From Phyllostachys edulis (lineage: Eukaryota; Streptophyta; Magnoliopsida; Poales; Poaceae): 64,000 nt of DNA. Position 1 is the stretch's first letter. Each line of letters begins with the position of its first letter. Both the position numbers and the translations under genes were made by a program. This document shows positions 49,974 to 61,788 of this stretch, in pieces. The notes under the pieces are model-generated. The model saw nothing but the letters and a program-made list of their open reading frames with translations. It was not told the origin of the DNA and searched no databases. The stretch spans positions 104,786,826 through 104,850,825 of the forward strand of contig CM070546.1 of the NCBI GenBank assembly GCA_036346405.1, in the 5' to 3' direction.

Positions 49974-50126
49974 TGTTGTAGGTATTATAGTTATTGGAGA
50001 TATTAGAGTTTAGATAAGAGTCCAAGTCGTGTGCGAGTCCAAGAGTCCAAATCGATTGTAATATTTGACACTATAAATGAATAGTATAGGGTCCCAAGGG
50101 ACACACAATATTTCTGAAATTCTACA
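49974..50126 (+). repeat. 5' LTR of the short-LTR element
   Basis: 153 bp, ends AAATTCTACA, followed by the primer-binding site at 50127-50138. Confidence 0.85.
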
Positions 50127-51129
50127 TGGTATTAGAGCTAACCTAAAACCCTAAGACAAGAAGAATCCTTACCTCGGAACCGCCACCACTGCCGTCATCG
50201 TTGATCCGCTCACCGCCGCTGTCCCGTTGTGCGTGGTCCTTCGCGACTGTGTCGCACGGGAGTGGACCGGTGGCCGACCGGGTAGCGTGCGGGCGAGCCA
50301 AGGGTGACGGCCGGTGGTGCAGGAGGAGGCGCGGTGCGGGTCGCGGGCGAGGAAGAGGAGCTAGCCGAGGGCTTTGGGGCAGCGCAGTGCCGAGGGCGGA
50401 GGCGACTTGATCCGGAGGATCCGGGGCGGCTAGGTTGGAAGGAGGTGGAGGAGGAGTAGCAGAAGGATCCGGCGGTGGAGCCGGCGCTTGGGGAGATAAG
50501 GATCCGGCGGAGGAGCCGGCTCGAGGTAGAGAAGGAATCCAGCGGTGGAGATGGGGAGAAGGCGCTTCGGGTAGCAGGCCAATGGGATTTGGCGGGCAGT
50601 GGTCAGATCTGGGTGTGGACGAGAAAGGTGAGGAGCAACATGACGGGGCATAGTACGAAGCCAGCGACGGAGGAGTTTGGTGGCTCAGAGCTGCGGAGGA
50701 GAAGGCGCTCGGGGGAGAGAAGGCTCTCACGGGAAAGAAGAAGGAAGAAAGAAGGTGCTCCGGGCGATCTCGGAGGAGTTGGCGATTGCGGGCCGGTGCC
50801 CAAGAGGAAGAGTTGCACTCGCTCGGGCTTGGGCTTAGGAGGAAGAAGGTTAGGGGAGGAAGACAAGTGGAGGATGAAGAAAGGAGAGAGGAAAGGCGTA
50901 GGTCTACCGTGTGGGTAGAAAATAAAGGAAAATAAAAAAGGAAAGAAAAAAAGATAGAAGGTGATCCGGATTCGGTGTGGTGATCCGAGGCGGTGTCGGT
51001 GTGGAGGTGTGAAGGATCTGATTTGGTGTGGGGGATTGACGATCTGATCCGGTGTGGAGGATCTAATCTGGTGTGGGTGCTTCGAGGGTGGAGGATCTTC
51101 TGATCCGGTGTGGAGGATCTGATCTGATG

Positions 51130-51576
51130 TGAAAGTCTAACGATCTGATCTGGTACGGAGGATCTGATCTGGTGTGGAAGGATCTAGTGTGGATCTAGAT
51201 CGGTGGAGGATCTGGTGTGATTGAGGGGGATCTGGTGTGGATCTAAATCGGTGGAGGATCTGGTATGGCTGTGTGTGCTGTGTTGGAGAAAGGAGAAAAA
51301 GGATGGTGTGTTTGCTGAGAGTTCTAGTTGTTATGTTGCTTGGTAGGACAGTGTCGACGGAGGATCTGATCTGGTGTGGCAGGATCTAGTGTGGATCCAG
51401 ATCGATCTAGTGTGGATCCAGATCGATAGAGGATCTGGTGTGATTAAGAGGGATCTGGTGTGGATCTAGATCGGTGGAGGATCTGGTATGGCTGCGTGTG
51501 CTGTGTTGGAGAAAGAAGAGATGATGGTGTATTTGCTGAGAGTTCTAGTTGTTATATTGCTTGGTAGGACAGTGTC
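51130..51576. repeat. Tandem duplication of about 221 bp
   Basis: Two copies offset by about 221 bases, recognisable by 'gttctagttgttatgttgct' at 51321 and 51542, within a field of shorter GGATCTGGTGTG repeats (50955-51490). Confidence 0.75.
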
Positions 51577-52127
51577 GGAGGTTATGACAGAAGGCATGGA
51601 AGACAGGGGGAGAAGACTGTTCAGGTGGTGTTTTGGTGGTTGTGCTAATGGTGGAATTGGTGTCGTGCGGTGGTGTTGGTATGGGTGCCCGAGATAGTGT
51701 TGTTGGAGAGCTAGAGAGGTTTGGAAGAGAATTGGGATTGAGGGCATGTAGGCAGAGGACTAGAGAGGTTGCCAGAGTCAAGCATAATGGTTTGTGACAG
51801 AGGTAGAGGTGGTGATGGCTTAGACTGGGGATATGTGGGCAGGGTGGTGGAGGCCGGTGGTGGCTGGGGATATGAGGGTAGAGGAAGATGAGGTTGAGGT
51901 CAGGACAGCTGGTAGATGGTAAAGATGGATTTAGTAACGTCCCTGATAGTATTAGTGGTGAGCAACTTTTTGGTCTTTGTGATGGTATTGGTGAGCAACT
52001 TTTAGTTTTTGTGATGGTATCGGTTATAAAATTGATGGATGGTAGGTTTTGGTAGATCTTAATAATGGTATTGCAATATGTAACAAAATAGACTTAATTG
52101 TTATCTCATGTCTATTTTGAGGGTGAG

Positions 52128-52279
52128 TGTTGGAGATATTAGAGTTGTTAGAGATATTAGAGTTTAGATAAGAGTCCAAGTCATGTGCGAGTCTAAGCGC
52201 TCAAGTTGATTGTAATATTTAGCACTATAAATAAAGAGTGTGAGGGTCCCAAGAGACACACTATTTTCGAAATTCTACA
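52128..52279 (+). repeat. 3' LTR of the short-LTR element
   Basis: 152 bp, matches 49974-50126 with moderate divergence (roughly one difference per ten bases). Confidence 0.85.
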
Positions 52280-52677
52280 GTTAACTGTTTACTCTCAAGG
52301 CTTCAAAAGTGCTCATGCTGAAATCGTTATAGGTATGGCCCGAGGGGTCTCTGGAAGAGAAGGTGCAGCGGCTGCTGAAGACCTGGGAGATGGAGCTTGT
52401 CCACAAGGTGCGCCCTGAGGACCAGAAGAGCGTCCACTCCCAGAAATTCTGCTCAAGCACCAACGGTGAGGCCTGAGAAGACCGCCACACACTTTCAACC
52501 ATCGATCGATCGCTCCAACGGCAAGAAATGATATTCTACTAAAACGCAGGGCTGAAGCTTCTGACCCGGCAGGAGCTGACGGCCATCGCAGGAGCACCGC
52601 ATCTACGACCCGGACAAGGAGACGGTCGAGTCCAGCATGTCGACGTTCCTGACGGCGTTCCCCGGCGGCTTCGCCAT

Positions 52678-53134
52678 TGTTGAACTAATCTTGTGTATGT
52701 GCTGGCCGAACTTGCTTGTTCACGTGTGATTTGTTTTTGGAAACAAAGCAAGAACGTTGGACTTTGATTGGCAGAGAACAGCGAAACTATAGGGGATTGA
52801 TTGAGTGATTGATTTGTTTAGGAATTTCCTTCATTGCTTATTTCCTTCCTGTTGTCCGGGATTGAAATCCTGATTTGATAGCCTTTGCTTATTTCCTTTC
52901 CTGTTGTCTCGGAATTGATAGGGTAGACTATTTCCATCTGTAGCCTTTCCTTACTGGTGGTTTTCCTTGTGCGCCTTGACTGTCGGCATGTAATTAGTTA
53001 CCTTTGTGCTTAAATAAAGAAGAGAAGAAAACGAAAAGCAGTGAAGTATTCAGCGTGGCACTAAAAAATAATATCACCAAAAAATAATATCACGTGTGCG
53101 TGTGTTGTTTGTTCGTGTACGCATTGAATGCTGA
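52678..53134 (+). repeat. 5' LTR of the copia element
   Basis: 457 bp, nearly the same as 60143-60584; only scattered differences and a small indel near the end, so a fairly young insertion. Confidence 0.9.
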
Positions 53135-53157
53135 CAATTGGTATCAGAGCGGCAACG

Positions 53158-56100
53158 ATGTCCAAGAACACGCAATTGGAGTCCCCCACCACACCACGAG
53201 CCCCTGCAGATGGCAGTGGCGCTGGCAACGAAGGCCAGAATGTGGTGGTGCACCAGATCAGGGAGGTGTCGGTGTGCTACCCGACCCTCACGCGCACGAA
53301 CTACATCAAGTGGGCTCTCTTGATGAGGGTTAATATGCAGGCTCAGGGAGTCTGGGAGGTGATCGAACCAGGAGATGTCGAGTACTGGGTTGACTGGGCG
53401 GCGCTAACAGCCATACTCCGGGGGGTGCCGTCGAAGATGTTGGCGACACTAGCGATGAAGGACAGTGCCAAACAGGCCTAGGACCATCAAAACCATACGC
53501 ATGGGCGTGGAACATGTTCGGGAGGCGAAGGCACAAGCCTTGCTCATGGAATTCTATAGAATTAGCATGAAGAGCAACGAGCCTGTAGACGACTTCACCA
53601 TACGGTTGACCGGCCTCGTCAACAACATTAGCACGCTCAGCGAAACCTTGGAGGACGTCAAGGTAGTTAAGAAGTTCCTCCGCGTCATTCATTCAAAGTT
53701 GCAATATCCATTGAGCAGTTAATCGACCTACGGACCCTGTCTATGGAAGAGCTGGTGGGCCGGCTCAAGTCTGCGGAGGAGAGGTTCGATGCGGACGAGG
53801 CGGCCAATGACGGTGGCCACAAGACTAGTGGCCATCTTCTCCTCACTATTGGGACCCAAAAATATAATTCTGGACTCTCTGTGTATAACGCACTAGTCCA
53901 GGATCACGCTAGTGCATACAGTGCCAACATAGATAAATATCGATCCACACAAGGCGAAATAATAGAATAAACGAGTAATTTGAATAACAAGTAATCGTTG
54001 TGACCTTAAGGTCGGGTTTACATTTATTAAGCCTCGCGGGGTTGGCAATAATGAAATAAGCAGCAGCGGAACAAATAACTTCAACGGGAACCAATCAATT
54101 TGCCACAGGCAATTGACTAGGATCAAGACCTAGCAATCAACACCTTCATAGAACTCCTCCTCAAAAGCGGACGAAGACTCCTCCACTTCTGTTGATTGAT
54201 TATAGCAAGCATGAGTACGTAACCGTACTTGCAAGTCATACCACAGAATACAATGTATACATGATGGCTTATTCCAAAGGAATGGCTTCTGTGGTTCTTT
54301 TGCAGAAATGCAACATTTACAATTGAATATGAATAATAGTTTAAAACATAATTCAAAACAAATAGATAATATTAATTTAACAATTATTTTCACAAAGAAC
54401 ACAAAGTCTAATCAAATCATTCACACAGCCATATGACTTAGATCGCACAACTCCATTCCCAAGTGTTTTATGAAAATCTAATTCTCGTGTGAAATCCCCG
54501 AGCATGTCCATAACCACGGACATGGCTATTCGAATAGATTTGTTTAATACTCTGCAGAGGTTGTACACTTTACCCACACGATATAACCAGTGTTGCAAGC
54601 ACTAATCATAATAAAATGTTTCAGAAACTTCATCTCAAGCATTGACACTCCCGATGTGTTTTAGTGCCGGTGCTAACCCACTGAGAAAGTTAGTCCGACG
54701 CACACTGTTGGACAGGAAAGCGACGAACCGTTCCATGATGTGATCTATCTGGTAGTCCACACCTCCAACCATCATTGAGCACCTAACCTACAACCTGAAT
54801 AGTCAATATCGAGACTCTATAACATACTAAGTTAGGCCCGTCCCATACTAGGCATGTGGTTATACAGTAAGGCTCAGTTCAATAACGTACAAAGTTAAGT
54901 CCTTAATTGACCAACGTAAGACTTCCAATTTCTAACTATACCACAAAGGTTATCCTTCCCATTCACAAAGCTCCACCATATCACACAGTATCCACCACTT
55001 GCCTCGGCCTAAATATTTTCCCACCCTGTTGGTTAAGTACAACACATGCCATCAATGAGTAATAGCACACAGCGCACATAGTTTTATCACAAAGTTCCAT
55101 ATTCACTTAGTCAGATACATATTTGTAACTTACATAAAATGATGACTCGTAGCATGGCTAAGCAATCTACTCGTATCTAACCAACCCACGTTGGTGCTAT
55201 GATAATACCAACTAAATAATAACCAATCTAGGGTGACAAAAGATTATGACATAACAATAGACAAGGTGGATATAATCAAATTGGATTAATAACTACACCC
55301 AAAAGCATTTAAATAAATACTTAAAGTAAATGCATTAATTTGAATCAAAATAATTTTGAAAACTGGGTTCAGTATGACCCAAGGTGCAACTTGCCTTGAA
55401 ATAGATTCTGGTACTGATCTTGGTCTTGAGGCACTCATTATTCTTCAAAGTTCCCCGAAGAATCAACGTCTACTCGCAAACGAAGCAAATAAATAAAATA
55501 AATAAATAACAGAGAGAAAACAAACTCCGAAAATTAAATAAAATCTCAAATAAATAGAGCTTGAATTTACATTAATTTATAAATTTGAATGGGATCAATC
55601 GGAGTTCGGATGAAGAAGATATGGCCTTTGGAAGATCTAAATCTAAAGAAAAAAGCAAAATTAGAATTTCTGGAATTAACCCGAATAACTTTTCTATTGA
55701 AAAATCGGATTATGACGCAAGCATGACGTCAACCCTGGAATTTCAGCCAAAAATAAAAAGAAAAAGAAAATAGAAAATCTCTTGACATGTGGGACCCACA
55801 AGTTAGTGAGACGGCTCAGGGTGGACTGGATCCACCGAGCTTTGAATGTGGGGTGTTTGGATCTGCCACGCGTACGCGCACGTGACCGCTGACGTAGCAC
55901 CACATAGGACGACACGCAAGTGCAGATGTTGAGATGGCGGCTGAGGTGGATGCCACATGGACTCAACGGCGACAAAGGCTCAGGTCCCAATGGTCTCCGA
56001 TGAATGGCGGCTCCTCGCCGACAGTGAGTGGTACCAGAGGGTAGAGAAGGCTATCACAAACACATTGGTGCACTCACGGGTAGAAGAGGATGATTGGATT

Positions 56101-59100
56101 GGCTGGCGGTGAGGTCGAAGCGATGGAGGAGCTTCGGCTATTGTCGGGTGGAGGCTCCGGTGAGGTACTGGCGGCGGGGATGGGCGCGGGAGGTAGCCCA
56201 AGCGACGGTGGTCCTGGCGGTGTGGTCAACGTTGAAGAGGCAACCACTACGGCGGAGCAATTCAGTGAAAACAAGCTGCGTCGGTGGAACCCTAAAACTT
56301 GAATTTCGGTGGAGCTAAAGCTCTTGAGGTATGGCGGCTTGGGGTTTCGGGATGAGGGCGCTGAGGCAATCCTCAGGGTCCTATTTATAGGGCTCGGGCG
56401 TGCTGGATTAGTTAAAACCCTCAAAGATTCCGAGATGAACACGAGCGAATCTCGGAGAAGGAAGGTGTTTCATGATAAGATTTTGTTAGTTTTGGATGCG
56501 GAGAGATAGAAGGATTTGAAAACTGTATCGCTACGGGATTCTTTCCATTGGAAACGCCGTTGTCATACGAAGCTCAAGAAACGTTAATGGCGGTGGTGCT
56601 GCTCAGTGCGATGGGGATGAAAGTGAAGGTGGAAGAGAAACCTGACGTGTGGGCCCCACACATCAGCGAAGGCTCGCGGGTGCGCACGATCGGACCGGAG
56701 CGAATGGCTGCTGCCCACCATCGGCAGAAAGGAGGCGCTGCTCAGATCGAGCGAAGGCCAAGCGGGCTAGCTAATGAAGAGGAAATGGGCCGAGGCAAAA
56801 GGAGATTAAGCCCATTGGAGTTTCTGAGATTTACAATAGGTTTTCCTTTTTAGAAAATACCAGAAAATACAAATAGCAATAAAAAATAGCAAATGCACTC
56901 GGAAAACTTCTAGAAAAATATAGAAATTATATCCAAGCACATAGAGCCCAAATAAAATAGTTTTGACAATAGTTGATGTTAAGATTAATCATATTAAATG
57001 GTTTTGATACTAAAAGTCCATATTAAGCTTTAAGTTAAAATTCAAATAAAATCTCAAGGGTGAATTTTCCAACTACTAACTATTCAAAAGATTTTTAAAG
57101 CTCAAAAAATTAGGATGTTACACTCACCGAGGAGGAGTGGCTGGCGCGCATGAAGAAGCGAGAGCAGGGTAGCTCCTCTTCGGGGGCGCCAGGAACGGCA
57201 ACAAGCAATGGTGTGGCCACGGCAAGCAAGACGGGCAAGGTGCTACCTGCGACGACAAGGAGAGCACTGGGTCCGATGGCGGCCGCGACAAGTCCAAGCT
57301 CAAGTGTCTCAACTATGGAAACCTTGGGCACTTCTCTCGAGAATGCCACAAGCCACAGCGAGAGCGCAAGGAGCAGGCACATCTCACTCAGGCTCAGGAC
57401 AATGAGCCCACGCTGTTGATGGCCCAAGTGTGCACGCTGACGGTGGTCATGCGTGGCGCGCCCACTGACGTTGCGCTGGACGAGGTGCACGTGCAAGTGC
57501 ACCTTGGTCGGGAGGAGGACGAGCACGACAACGCCTGGTACCTGGACATGGGTACATCCAATCACATGTCCAGTGCAAGGCTACGTTCGCTGAACTGGAC
57601 GTCGGCATAAAGGGGACTGTGAAGTTTGGTGACAACTCTGTCATCAACATATGTGGGCATGGGACTGTGTTGTTCACGCTCCACACCAAGGAGCATTGCG
57701 CACTCACTGGGGTGTACTACATCCCACGGCTGCGGAGCAATATCATTAGCATCAGATAGCTTGATGAGAACGGCTGTCAGACGTTGATCGAGAACGACAT
57801 GCTGTGGCTTCGTGATTAGCAGTGGCAACTGCTAGCCAAAGTAAAACGCTCTAGAAACCATATGCACATGTTTGATCTGGTTTTGGCGTAGCTTGTGTGT
57901 CTGGCGGCAAGCTGCGGTGAAGATGTGTGGCATTGGCACGCGTGCTACGGCCATCTGAACTTTCAGTCCCTATGATGTCTCACGCGTGGCGAGATGGTTC
58001 GTGGGTTGCCATAGATCGATCAGGTGGATCGAGTCTGTGACGCTTGCCTAGTCGGGAAACAACGGCGTGCTCCATTCCCGCAGGAGGCGCGCTACCACGC
58101 CCAAGATCAACTCGAGCCGGTGCACGGTGACTTGTGCGGACCAGTCATGCCCATGACACCAGAAGGGAAGCGATACTTTCTACTCCTGATGCATTATTTC
58201 CACACATTTGGGTGTGTGGCGCATGTGAAGGTGGTGAAGCTGAACCTAAAGAAACTCGACGATAGAAGCATACCCATGGTCTTCTTCGGCTACGAACCGG
58301 GGTCCAAGGCGTACCGGGTCTATGATCCTGTGGGCAATCGCGTTCACGTGTTGTGCGATGTGGTGTTTGACGAAGAGGCAAAGTGGGATTGGGGCATACC
58401 TGGAGTTGATGATCCACTGACAGCTCCCGGTGAAATTTTCTCCATGGAGCACATTTTTCTTCCCGTGACAGGTAACGAACAAGATGATACACCGGAGCAT
58501 CGGGGTGACATGGCTGGAACACCCATCCCAGGGTCACTAGTGCCGGCATCGCCCAACACGGTTGGAACACTGGCTACACCTAGTCGCGCGCCCATCCCAG
58601 GATGGCTGACATCGACCTAACCTCCCACTGACGCGTCACAACCATCTGATGAAGCGTCGCGCTGGTACCGCACCATAGCGGACCTCTACAACACCACCAA
58701 CGAGGTCACAGTCGAGGACTGCGGGTTGTGTCTTCTAGCCACAGAGGAGCCTGCAAATTTTGCTGAAGCTGAGCAGCACAAGTGCTGGCGCCAAACTATG
58801 TTGGAGGTGATGAGGTCCATTGAAGAGAATGACACGTGGAAGCTATGCAATCTACCAGCTGGCCATTGTCCCATCGGCCTCAAGTGGGTGTACAAGGTCA
58901 AGAAGGACTCATAGGGAGCCGTGGTGAAGCACAAGGCGCCCCTCGTCGCCAAAGGGTACGTGCAACGACAAGGTGTCAACTTTGAGGAAGTCTTTGCGTC
59001 TATCACCCGGGTGGAGTCCATGCGCCTGCTGGTTGCACTTGTGGTGCAAAAGGGTTGGTAGGTGCACCACATGGACATCAGCATACAGTCCCTCGGGTTT

Positions 59101-60140
59101 GAGCGAAGCCTGTCGGAGCACGCTGTGTACACACGAGGAGCCGGTTCATCGCATCTACTCGTGGGTGTATACGTGGACGTTCTCATCATCACTGGTTCAC
59201 ATCCGCAAGAGCGCCAAGTTCAAGGAGGAGATGATGAAAGTGTTCAAGAGGAGTGATCTGGGATTGCTCAGCTACTACCTCGGAATCGAGGTGCACCAGG
59301 ACAACGGCAGCATCACATTGAACCAGGCTTCCTATGCGCTTAGGATCCTAGAGAAGAGTGGCATGGTGGGCTGCAATTCGTGACAGGTGCCGATGGATGC
59401 ACGGCTCAAACTGAGGAAGACCAGCGGCGGTTCTCCTGTAGACGCCACCCACTATCGAAGCATCGTGGGGAGTCTCCGGTACTTGGTTCACACAAGACTA
59501 GATACCTCCTATGCTGTGGGTTACATCAATAGGTTCATGGAGGCACCTACCACCAAACATCTCGGAGCAGTGAAGCACATGCTTCGGTATATTGCTAGGA
59601 CGCTCAACTACGGTTGCTTCTATGCAAGAAGCAGTGAGGAGTTGCAGTTGACGGGGTACAACGACTCCGACATGACGGGAGATGTGGATGATTGCAAAAG
59701 CACTACAGGGGGTGCTATTTTTTCTTGGTCGAAGCCCGGTCAGTTGACAGTCGCAGAAACAGAAGGTGGTGGCCTTATCCTCGTGCGAGGCCGAGTACAT
59801 CGCAGCCACCACCGTGGTGTGTTAAGGTATTTGGCTTGGATGCTTGCTCAGCGACCTGATGAACAAGGAGCCCAGCCGTCTAAGTCTTAAGGTGAATAAC
59901 AAGTCAGTGATCTCCCTTTGTAAGAACCCTATCTTCCACGATCGAAGTAAGCACATTGATACTCGTTATCATTTTATTTGTGAATGTGTTGAAGAAGGGA
60001 AGATCGAGGTCGAGTACATCAGCACAGATGATCAACTCACCGACATTCTTACAAAATCACTAGGGCACATCAAGTTTCTGGAGTTGCGAGCCAAAATTGG
60101 TTTGGTCAAGTCAAGAAAGAGCCACAAGAATAAGGGATGA
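53158..60140 (+). pseudogene. Copia gag-pol (decayed)
   Basis: Gag starts 'MSKNTQLESP' at 53158 and keeps 'YPTLTRTNYIKWALLMRVNM'. It is split at 53846/57123 by the nested LTR. The zinc knuckle near 57300-57345 (CLNYGNLGHFSREC) has Tyr in place of its second Cys. The protease site near 57536 reads LDMGTSNHM instead of the usual D-T/S-G triad. Integrase keeps CDACLVGKQRR and the start of the catalytic core (PVHGDLCGP), then jumps at about 58190 to the core's far end (HTFGCVAHVK), so most of the core is deleted. Reverse transcriptase keeps TWKL...LKWVYKVK but has stops at 58912 and 59060, and its YVDD box reads YVDV (59168). RNase H with SKHIDTRYHFI and LTDILTKSL is well kept to 60140. Confidence 0.85.
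53847..57122 (-). mobile_element. Solo LTR (3.3 kb) nested in the copia gag
   Basis: Minus-strand reading starts TGTAACATCCTAATTTTTT at 57122 and ends at 53847 (…GGGTCCCAATA). CTCAC is duplicated at 53842-53846 and 57123-57127. Gag reading before (GHLLL) and after (EEEWLARMKKR) joins up once the insert and one TSD copy are removed. It has a CTATTTATAG TATA-like box at 56391, a GC-rich leader and the 'ctctgcagaggttgtacac' block, as in the other long LTRs of the window. No internal region is present. Confidence 0.8.
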
Positions 60141-60142
60141 TT

Positions 60143-60584
60143 TGTTGAACTAATCTTGTGTATGTGCTGGCCGAACTTGCATGTTCACGTGTGATTTGTT
60201 TTTGGAAACAAAGCAAGAACGTTGGACCTTGATTGGCAGAGCACAGTGAAGTTACAGGGGATTGATTGAGTGATTGATTTGTTTAGGAATTTCCTTCATT
60301 GCTTATTTCCTTCCTGTTGTCCGGGATTGAAATCCTGATTTGATAGCTTTGCTTATTTCCTTTCCTGTTGTCTAGGAATTGACAGCGTAGACTATTTCCA
60401 TCTGTAGCCTTTCCTTATTGGTGGTTTTCCTTGTGTGCCTTGACTGCTGGCATGTAATTAGTTACCTTTGTGCTTAAATAAAGAAGAGAAAAAAACGAAA
60501 AGCTGCGAAGTATTCAGCGCGGCACCAAAAAATACTCATGTGTCTGTGTGTGTTGTTTTTTCGTGTACGCGTTGAGTGCTGACA
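60143..60584 (+). repeat. 3' LTR of the copia element
   Basis: 442 bp, preceded by AATAAGGGATGATT, a purine-rich tract. Confidence 0.9.
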
Positions 60585-60741
60585 ACCATCGAGGTGCTCG
60601 ACGTGTACAGCGGCCCGCCGAGGATCGCCTTCAAGTTACGGCACTGGGGGTACATGGAGGGGTCGTTCAAGGAGCACACTCCTCATGGGCAGCACATAGA
60701 CTTATTTAGCGTCTACATCTTGCATGTAAGTTGATAGTGTA

Positions 60742-61104
60742 TGTTGGCTTAGCTCTTGAAGAGAACTCGTATATTATTTTCTCTCTGAAAAGCACGCACA
60801 TGCACGCACATAAGAAGATAAATATAGATGAGTTTTGTGATGCCTAACCACTTGTGACTTTTCTCTCTTCTGTTATTCTATTGCTTGTCACTTTACAAAC
60901 TGGTTATACAATTTTTTATAGCTACAATATGACATGGAACCCCCAACTAACACATTCAAGTAGACCACTACCTCCACTACATGCACTAGATAATTACTCT
61001 ATTAACTAATTAGCAAGCCACTAGCTCCACTAACTCTACTATGCAATTGACATGCAAACTTAATTAACATGCAAAACACTAAGAAGTCAAAATTATATAT
61101 AGCA
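60742..61104 (-). repeat. 3' LTR of the minus-strand copia-type element
   Basis: 363 bp, closely similar to 63378-63714, with a small extra stretch near 61060. Confidence 0.85.
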
Positions 61105-61788
61105 ATTTCCCCCCTAATCTTGACATGCCGACTCACCATTGCGGATCGCCCGCAACCTCTTACCACGTGTAGCGGCTTTCTCCTTGTTGCCACACGCAAC
61201 AGCCTCTTGTACGACTCATCGTGCCATTGACGGTTTTCAACACTTATCTCCAAGAAGCTCCACCTTTCCACTCAGCATGGATTAGAAACACAAACTCTCT
61301 TTATGTGTCGCTGAACCCACGCAGCCACTTCTCTACCACGTGGTGCACTCCTTGAGGGACAGTACATTTGCCCTAGCCAACGCAGCCCATGCACTTGGCA
61401 GTTCTTCTCCCAGAGACACAAAGATGGCCACAAATGCCATATTGCCTTGCCATTTGTCGACGACGCTCTTTGCTAGCAGGTATTTGGGAGACATGCTGCC
61501 TCCACTGTTCACCGCTAACTCTTTGCCACTACAACTTCAACTTCATTGTTGGTGGCACGACTCACTGGGCGACTCCAACCTCCGATTCTTCTTACGACGA
61601 TGGTCTCCATCGCCGTTTGTCGGCCTGATGACGACTCGTTTCCCGGCGGCCACCTCTGGTGGAGACTGTCTTCGTCGGCCTACTCTACGGCCATCACATC
61701 GCCGTCGCCAATGTGCACGTCACGTGCGATTCTAGCACACCGTGTTGGCCACGCGGACCTCCACCGTTGCGTCCCTAGGCGCATGGTG

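Larger units (their letters stand above)
49974..52279 (+). mobile_element. Short-LTR non-autonomous retrotransposon in intron 1, 2.3 kb
   Basis: LTRs of 153 and 152 bp (49974-50126 and 52128-52279), both TGTTG...AAATTCTACA. Directly after the first lies TGGTATTAGAGC, a one-mismatch primer-binding site for initiator Met tRNA, and before the second GAGGGTGAG, a purine tract. Flanks TTTAA and GTTAA are a 4-of-5 TSD. The inside has no gag-pol: a GC-rich block (50150-50920) is followed by AT/GT-rich DNA, so it would be mobilised in trans. An antisense Pro/Ser-rich frame spans 50143-50730. Confidence 0.8.
52678..60584 (+). mobile_element. Ty1/copia retrotransposon in exon 3, 7.9 kb including a nested LTR
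   Basis: LTRs 52678-53134 and 60143-60584, TGTTGAACTAATC to GCTGACA. Flanks GCCAT (52673-52677) and ACCAT (60585-60589) form a near-perfect TSD. The primer-binding site TGGTATCAGAGC (53137-53148) matches initiator Met tRNA exactly. The inside gives gag, protease, integrase, reverse transcriptase, RNase H in copia order. Without the nested LTR (53847-57122) the element is about 4.6 kb. It splits exon 3 of the pathogen-related gene, whose codon for Ile is rebuilt across the TSD. Confidence 0.9.

Noticed and set aside
53127..53150. GGTATCAGAGCGG as part of a tRNA gene
   Set aside because: It is the 3'-complement primer-binding site directly after an LTR, not a tRNA; no cloverleaf around it.
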